Assembly (NCBI GenBank): GCA_041752395.1
Contig: JBGSWN010000163.1
Coordinates: 1-17,767, forward strand
DNA: 17,767 nucleotides
Direction: 5' to 3'
DNA from: UBA6168 sp041752395
GTDB lineage: Bacteria > Bacteroidota > Bacteroidia > Chitinophagales > Saprospiraceae
This document shows positions 14,478 to 17,767 of the stretch, piece after piece. The translations under genes were made by a program, and so were the position numbers. The notes below the pieces were generated by a model, which saw only the letters and a program-made list of their open reading frames with translations, was not told where the DNA came from and did not search any database. The stretch's first letter is position 1; each line of letters begins with the position of its first letter.

Positions 14478-15503
14478 TCATTTTTTGAGCGAAGCTTTTT
14501 CGAGGTAGTCCTTTGGTGGCGCTATAAAAAAAGCTGCCGACAAAAAGATACTGCTGCTCGGAAATGCTTCAATACGACCATCCCGACGGGTGCCGGGCAA
14601 TATGAAACGGCTGTCGAAATTGTAAGAATACCCGCCTTTTAAAGAGAACCAAGTCCATTTGCTCAATTTATTGGTTTCCCATTCCAAGAAAGCTTGGGCA
14701 GCGGAGTTCTTAAAGATATAAGGAACGGGTGCGTTCTCGCCCGGTGGTTGCAGGTCGAGGGAATAGGCGCTGCTCACGTATTCGGTTCCGAAGCTTAAAA
14801 TATTGCGGTCATTCAGGTTGTGGCGCAGCTTCATGCGCAGCGGCAAAATCGCTTCCAAGCCCCATTTATCCGAAAAATTTCGGTTGTAAATTAGGATAGG
14901 TACGGCAGTATAACGACTGAAATTATCCATGAACATCACCCCGAAACCCATTTCGGCATCCTCGTTGCGCTTCAGCCCCAAGATGGCCGCCACCCGGTAC
15001 ACCATGTAGCGGCGGTCGAGATTCACCAGACCATGAAAGCTGCCATTGCTGGAAGCTTCCAGTCGGAAAGTCAGGTAGGCCCGCTCGGTGAGGGCTTTGA
15101 AAAGGTAGCCCGTCAGGCGGGTGCGGTGCAACCTAACCCCATCCAAAGGCCCAAAAGCATATTGACTGCTCGGCTCAATGCCATCGAATTCATAGCGCTC
15201 GTAGGAGTGGTACAGGTCGCCGAGTATTTTCCATTCCTCCTTGTTCAGCAGCGGGAATTTCAGTTTGGCCTCGAAGCGTTCCTTGTAGGCTACTTCATTG
15301 CTGCCATTGTCTTGTTCTTTCCAGCCGCCGCCATTTAGGTTAAACCTTGGCTGGCGCTCGTACTCGATGCTGAGACCACGTCCCGGCGAGCCGTTTCGGA
15401 TACCCGGCTTGACAAATATATTGCCCACGACCGGCGTAGGTAGGTCTTGTGCCATGAGCAACATTGGTACAAAGGCCAAAAGGAGCAAATGCAGGTATTT
15501 CAT
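14478..15503 (-). CDS. Outer-membrane barrel protein, DUF6268-like
   Basis: The 341-residue protein has a signal peptide (MKYLHLLLLAFVPMLLMA, cleavage near AQD) and then alternating amphipathic strands: RGLSIEYERQPRFNL, AYKERFEAKLKFPLL, LTGYLFKALTERAYLTFRLEAS, MVYRVAAILGLKRN, WGLEAILPLRMKLRHNL and WFSLKGGYSYNFDSRF. It ends in barrel-type strands before a short basic tail. The strand content and Bacteroidota context fit the DUF6268 outer-membrane family, though I place it by pattern and memory, not by a search. Function unknown. It starts 15 bp after the PepSY-like lipoprotein gene, so the two are almost certainly made together; the lipoprotein may face the barrel in the periplasm (inference). 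Confidence 0.75.
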   Translation of the reverse strand: MKYLHLLLLAFVPMLLMAQDLPTPVVGNIFVKPGIRNGSPGRGLSIEYERQPRFNLNGGGWKEQDNGSNEVAYKERFEAKLKFPLLNKEEWKILGDLYHSYERYEFDGIEPSSQYAFGPLDGVRLHRTRLTGYLFKALTERAYLTFRLEASSNGSFHGLVNLDRRYMVYRVAAILGLKRNEDAEMGFGVMFMDNFSRYTAVPILIYNRNFSDKWGLEAILPLRMKLRHNLNDRNILSFGTEYVSSAYSLDLQPPGENAPVPYIFKNSAAQAFLEWETNKLSKWTWFSLKGGYSYNFDSRFILPGTRRDGRIEAFPSSSIFLSAAFFIAPPKDYLEKASLKK

Positions 15504-15518
15504 GCTATCTCGTTTTGT

Positions 15519-15941
15519 TTAATGGCGGTCGGTGCCAAGCACTTTGCCGTCAGGCGTTATTCGGATGTCCTGTTTGTGGCCGTCGGTTTTGTATTCGATG
15601 TCATAAAAACGCCCCTCTTTGTTGCTGTCCACAAACTCGATTTCCACGATGTCTTTTTTCTTGTCCTCATCCTTGAAAGCCGCCTTCGTGGCCTCTGGGA
15701 GGTCATCCCATTTCACACTGATTTCCGTTTCTACCCAATTTCCGTCTGCTTCAAAATCGGCCCGAAAATGAGTGCCATCCTGCATAAACCCAGCCTCGTG
15801 CCGGGCATTTCTGTCAATGCTCCAAACCACTTTTTCAGCATTCGGATATTTTTCCTCAAAAGCCTTCAAGACCTCTTCGGGCGGGCCAGCCAACTGGCAG
15901 CTGGCGAATAAGTAGGTCAGGGCTAGGAGCAGGATTCGCAT
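15519..15941 (-). CDS. PepSY-like (PF11396 type) lipoprotein
   Basis: The 140-residue protein has a short lipoprotein signal, MRILLLALTYLFASC, with cysteine 15. The mature part shows two copies of the PepSY-like fold of Bacteroidota periplasmic proteins. The first has VLKAFEEKYPNAEKVVWS, then HFRADFEADGNWVETE. The second has LPEATKAAF, then FYDIEYKTDGHKQDIRITPDGKVL. Family members (BLIP-like fold) are secreted or envelope proteins of unknown role, often beside two-component or outer-membrane genes. The gene begins 75 bp after the csbD stop, with the csbD terminator between, and is followed by the DUF6268-like barrel gene after 15 bp. No TGAACA element precedes it. Confidence 0.85.
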   Translation of the reverse strand: MRILLLALTYLFASCQLAGPPEEVLKAFEEKYPNAEKVVWSIDRNARHEAGFMQDGTHFRADFEADGNWVETEISVKWDDLPEATKAAFKDEDKKKDIVEIEFVDSNKEGRFYDIEYKTDGHKQDIRITPDGKVLGTDRH

Positions 15942-15965
15942 GGTGTTTAATTTATTGTGATAAAC

Positions 15966-15999
15966 AAAAGGGTACCTCTGGTTGGAGAGATACCCTTTT
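15966..15999 (-). terminator. Terminator after csbD
   Basis: AAAAGGGTA (15966-15974) pairs with TACCCTTTT (15991-15999) across a 16-nt loop, with an extra CTC/GAG pairing inside. On the minus strand it ends in UUUUGUUU. It lies 17 bp after the csbD stop. Confidence 0.75.
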
Positions 16000-16016
16000 T
16001 ATCTGGTGACATTTAG

Positions 16017-16211
16017 TTAAAAAGCAGAGTCAATGAATTTCTTCAAATTCTCTTTCGTCTCCCCGGTCTTCTTTTGGAGGTTGCCCATGAACTCGTCTTC
16101 TTTGCCTTCTTCGTAAACGAGGTCATTGTCGGTAAGGTCGGCATATTGTTGCTTCAATTTACCTTTGACGATGTTCCAGTTGCCACGTACTTGATCTGTG
16201 AATGCGCTCAT
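16017..16211 (-). CDS. CsbD-family stress protein
   Basis: The 64-residue hydrophilic protein matches the CsbD family over its whole length: FTDQVRGNWNIVKGKLKQQYADLTDNDL, then EEGKEDEFMGNLQKKTGETKE and a C-terminal helix. In Bacillus subtilis csbD belongs to the SigB general stress regulon, and in many bacteria the homologue (E. coli YjbJ) is highly made in stationary phase or osmotic stress; the biochemical role is unknown. Only 41 bp separate the ATG from a perfect terminator-like hairpin upstream (16253-16287). That leaves no room for a TGAACA-N16-TTTTTA promoter, so expression probably needs read-through from the element at 16389-16416 or an unseen AT-rich promoter in the gap (inference). 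Confidence 0.95.
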   Translation of the reverse strand: MSAFTDQVRGNWNIVKGKLKQQYADLTDNDLVYEEGKEDEFMGNLQKKTGETKENLKKFIDSAF

Positions 16212-16252
16212 GATTAATGTTTTTATAGTTAGAAAAAATGGTTTAAAGCTTT

Positions 16253-16287
16253 AAAAAAAAGTGCCTGTGCAGTGCATGCACAGGCAC
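16253..16287 (-). terminator. Perfect hairpin with U8 upstream of csbD
   Basis: GTGCCTGTGCA (16261-16271) and TGCACAGGCAC (16277-16287) are exact complements with a 5-nt loop. On the minus strand the stem is followed directly by eight U (plus A at 16253-16260). It is the most canonical terminator of the window, yet it lies upstream of csbD and about 240 bp after the stop of the GAF gene. Confidence 0.9.
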
Positions 16288-16382
16288 AACATTCTTCTCT
16301 TTCAAAATGAAAACTTCGCTAAAAAAGGACTTATGTTTTTGGTTGAAATGGCGGTTAAATAGTGTCTTTGATGTGTTTGTTT
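16253..16382 (-). ncRNA. Candidate small RNA or csbD leader RNA
   Basis: The transcript predicted to begin about 7 nt after the promoter-like element at 16389-16416 and to end in the U8 of the hairpin at 16253-16287 would be about 130 nt. It holds no good coding sequence: the ATG at 16388 falls between the promoter's second box and the predicted start, so the 28-codon frame behind it would lack its start codon. If the hairpin is sometimes read through, the same RNA is the leader of csbD, with the hairpin as a control point. The start position is an estimate from promoter spacing. Confidence 0.45.
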
Positions 16383-16388
16383 TTTCAT

Positions 16389-16416
16389 TAAAACGGGTCA
16401 AGTAATTGGGTGTTCA
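16389..16416 (-). promoter_or_regulatory. Shared-type promoter upstream of csbD
   Basis: Minus strand: TGAACA, 16-bp spacer, GTTTTA. The second box is identical to that of dps. It lies about 178 bp before the csbD ATG and drives, if active, the RNA that ends at the hairpin 16253-16287. Confidence 0.6.
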
Positions 16417-16476
16417 ATGCAGGGTTATTTTTTTTGTCTTTTTTTGAAACTTAAACTCAAGCCAAAAACCAACTTA

Positions 16477-16496
16477 TTATAAACCCTTATAAACCC
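16477..16496. repeat. Tandem TTATAAACCC repeat
   Basis: Two exact copies of the 10-mer stand head to tail in the 314-bp spacer between the GAF gene and csbD. A 12-mer containing it, TTATTATAAACC, occurs here (16474-16485) and again at 13139-13150. Apart from this, the promoter and the hairpin, I see nothing else in that spacer and no clear terminator for the GAF gene. Confidence 0.5.
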
Positions 16497-16525
16497 AGCC
16501 CGACAATCGCAAGCTTAATTAAAAA

Positions 16526-17767
16526 TTATTTCACCTTTACCCGAAGCGCTTTCAATCCCTGCGTTTCTTGCAGTTTTTCCAGCTCCAGTTCTTCAATTTC
16601 CGGCTCTATATGCCCTTCCAATATCAGGAAATCGCAAAACGCCAGGTACACCTGTCGCATCTCGTCCGTGGCATACACGATGGCAATCTTGTCAGGCTGT
16701 GTCAGGCGCTCCTCCGTGCCCAAAATACAGGCTTTGTCAATCCTTTTTTTGATAATTTCATACCGAATATTGTATGCACCGTCCACGTCGAAAAACTTTT
16801 CGTCCATGCGGAAGCGCACCGAAATCGGCTGCCCGTAAACAAAAATCAACTGCGCCGCTTCCAACGGCAACGGCATTTCCTGCTTCAGTGCCTGCATCCG
16901 GCGGGTCACTTCGCACATCGTTTGCAGTTGCCAGAGCCGCAGGTTGTTCAGCTGAAATTCGGAAAACTTGTCGTGCCGCAGCAGCGACTGTCCGGCATAA
17001 AGCTCGAACTGCACGCCATCCGTCTGGTATTTTTCAAAAAAATGGGGAATCATCCGCTGCGCCTTTTCATCGGCCTGGTCCACCAATTCGGAGAGCGTCT
17101 CGTTGATGAGATGTACGCTATCTTCATAAGCCTTTCGGCGGTCGTACACGATTTCGAGGTTCTTGTCGAGCTTCGCAAAATAGTCGTGTACCGCCTTTTT
17201 TGTCACGGCGTCACGCTCCGCAAATTCCCGCAGGAGCGGATGCACTTCGCATTGAACGAAGTTCAAGAAAAACGGCTCATCGCTGGACTGCATCTCGTCT
17301 TCAAGGCGCACCAAATAAGCATCCGTCCGCTGCTGAACTTGGCGAAGCAGCGGAAAATCCAAGCGTTTCACCATCAATTTCAGCACCCCAGCTATCAGTG
17401 TCAACTGTGTTTTTATATCCTCCCGAATGGTATTGTTGCGGGTCATGGATGAACTCACAATGTCAGACTGGGCATACAACGGATAAATATCCTTGAAAAC
17501 AATAGGCTCCATGACGGCCTTGCCCCGTGCGTCCATTTTGGCAAGGTAGCGCTCCGCCACTTCCACGAACCGCCACTCCACTGATGGGTGCATCGCCGTG
17601 AATTTTTGGCGCATCACCGCCTCTATCCGGTTGGCATGTTCTTCCTGCTGTTGGTCCATGCAGCGGCTGATTTGCGGCAGCACTTTGCGAAGCTGAATAT
17701 CGGTAAAACTATTAATGGCAAACGGCTCTGCAGCGCCAAGCTCCAACAGGCCAATCACCGCCCCGGC
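16526..17767 (-). CDS. C-terminal part of a GAF-domain protein (5' end outside window)
   Basis: The frame is open to the window edge; the GTG at 17758 is an inner Val codon, since AGAVIGLLELGAAEP continues upstream in frame. The visible 414 residues start with the end of a GAF domain (VIGLLELGAAEPFAINSF, then LRKVLPQISRC). A long, mostly helical region follows, with EWRFVEVAERYLAK, FKDIYPLYAQSDIVSSSMTRN and many Leu/Glu/Arg heptads, ending in a charged tail (EIEELELEKLQETQGLK). I recall large Bacteroidota proteins of this layout annotated only as GAF-domain proteins, some linked to adenylate-cyclase-like signalling; no kinase, cyclase or DNA-binding motif is visible in this part. Substrate and output are unknown. 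Confidence 0.75.
   Translation of the reverse strand, partial: AGAVIGLLELGAAEPFAINSFTDIQLRKVLPQISRCMDQQQEEHANRIEAVMRQKFTAMHPSVEWRFVEVAERYLAKMDARGKAVMEPIVFKDIYPLYAQSDIVSSSMTRNNTIREDIKTQLTLIAGVLKLMVKRLDFPLLRQVQQRTDAYLVRLEDEMQSSDEPFFLNFVQCEVHPLLREFAERDAVTKKAVHDYFAKLDKNLEIVYDRRKAYEDSVHLINETLSELVDQADEKAQRMIPHFFEKYQTDGVQFELYAGQSLLRHDKFSEFQLNNLRLWQLQTMCEVTRRMQALKQEMPLPLEAAQLIFVYGQPISVRFRMDEKFFDVDGAYNIRYEIIKKRIDKACILGTEERLTQPDKIAIVYATDEMRQVYLAFCDFLILEGHIEPEIEELELEKLQETQGLKALRVKVK

Noticed and set aside
16253..16297. 13-codon Cys-rich frame across the terminator hairpin (MLCLCMHCTGTFF, minus strand)
   Set aside because: The codons are a by-product of the palindromic GTGCCTGTGCA arms. A leader peptide is conceivable but nothing supports translation.
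16302..16388. 28-codon frame on the minus strand (MKKQTHQRHYLTAISTKNIS...) in the csbD upstream spacer
   Set aside because: Its ATG directly follows the second promoter box, before the predicted RNA start, so the start codon would not be transcribed. No RBS or recognisable pattern. Kept only as part of the RNA candidate.
16568..17452. 294-codon plus-strand frame
   Set aside because: Shadow of the GAF-protein gene on the other strand; low-complexity His/Gln/Phe composition and no family pattern.

Overview
The window looks like a chromosomal stretch of a Bacteroidota bacterium, probably a Saprospira/Chitinophaga-like lineage (inference). The evidence is lipoprotein signals, PorT-type and DUF6268-like outer-membrane barrels, a PepSY-like lipoprotein, a metallophosphoesterase-Omp85 fusion, AT-rich leaders without Shine-Dalgarno sequences, and moderate GC. 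Apart from a dead KilA-N gene and a kinase/receiver pair, all genes lie on the minus strand.

Layout: 119-968 is a KilA-N gene broken by two frameshifts and two stops. The following 185 bp hold nothing I recognise. 7035-1154 (minus) is an envelope group: a small charged lipoprotein, a terminator-like hairpin, a 1232-residue lipoprotein joining metallophosphoesterase, DRH-motif and Omp85 barrel regions, then a PAP2 phosphatase and an MscS channel. 7276-9103 (plus) is a CHASE3 histidine kinase overlapping a single-domain response regulator. 9149-16211 (minus) is rich in stress-type genes: DUF892/YciF-like ferritin-fold protein, PorT-like barrel, glycine-zipper/OmpA lipoprotein preceded by a 39-residue membrane peptide, AI-2E transporter, a small Bacteroidota protein, Dps, a secreted-type YqaE/Pmp3 protein, a DUF6268-like barrel with a PepSY-like lipoprotein, and CsbD. 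The window ends inside a GAF-containing protein.

The main discovery is a shared promoter-like element, TGAACA-N16-TTTTTA (last hexamer variable: TTTTTA, GTTTTA or TTTCTA). It lies upstream of the small lipoprotein, the histidine kinase, dps, the YqaE/Pmp3 gene and the csbD region, always with a 16-bp spacer. A sixth, weaker copy with a 17-bp spacer precedes the 39-residue peptide/OmpA unit. I checked the other TGAACA copies I found, all inside genes, and none has a matching second box. This suggests one alternative sigma factor or activator controls a stress and envelope regulon here. The copy before csbD would start a roughly 130-nt RNA ending at a perfect hairpin with a U8 tail. That RNA is either a new small RNA or a leader with a conditional terminator controlling csbD.

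All functional calls come from reading motifs by eye; no search or folding program was run.
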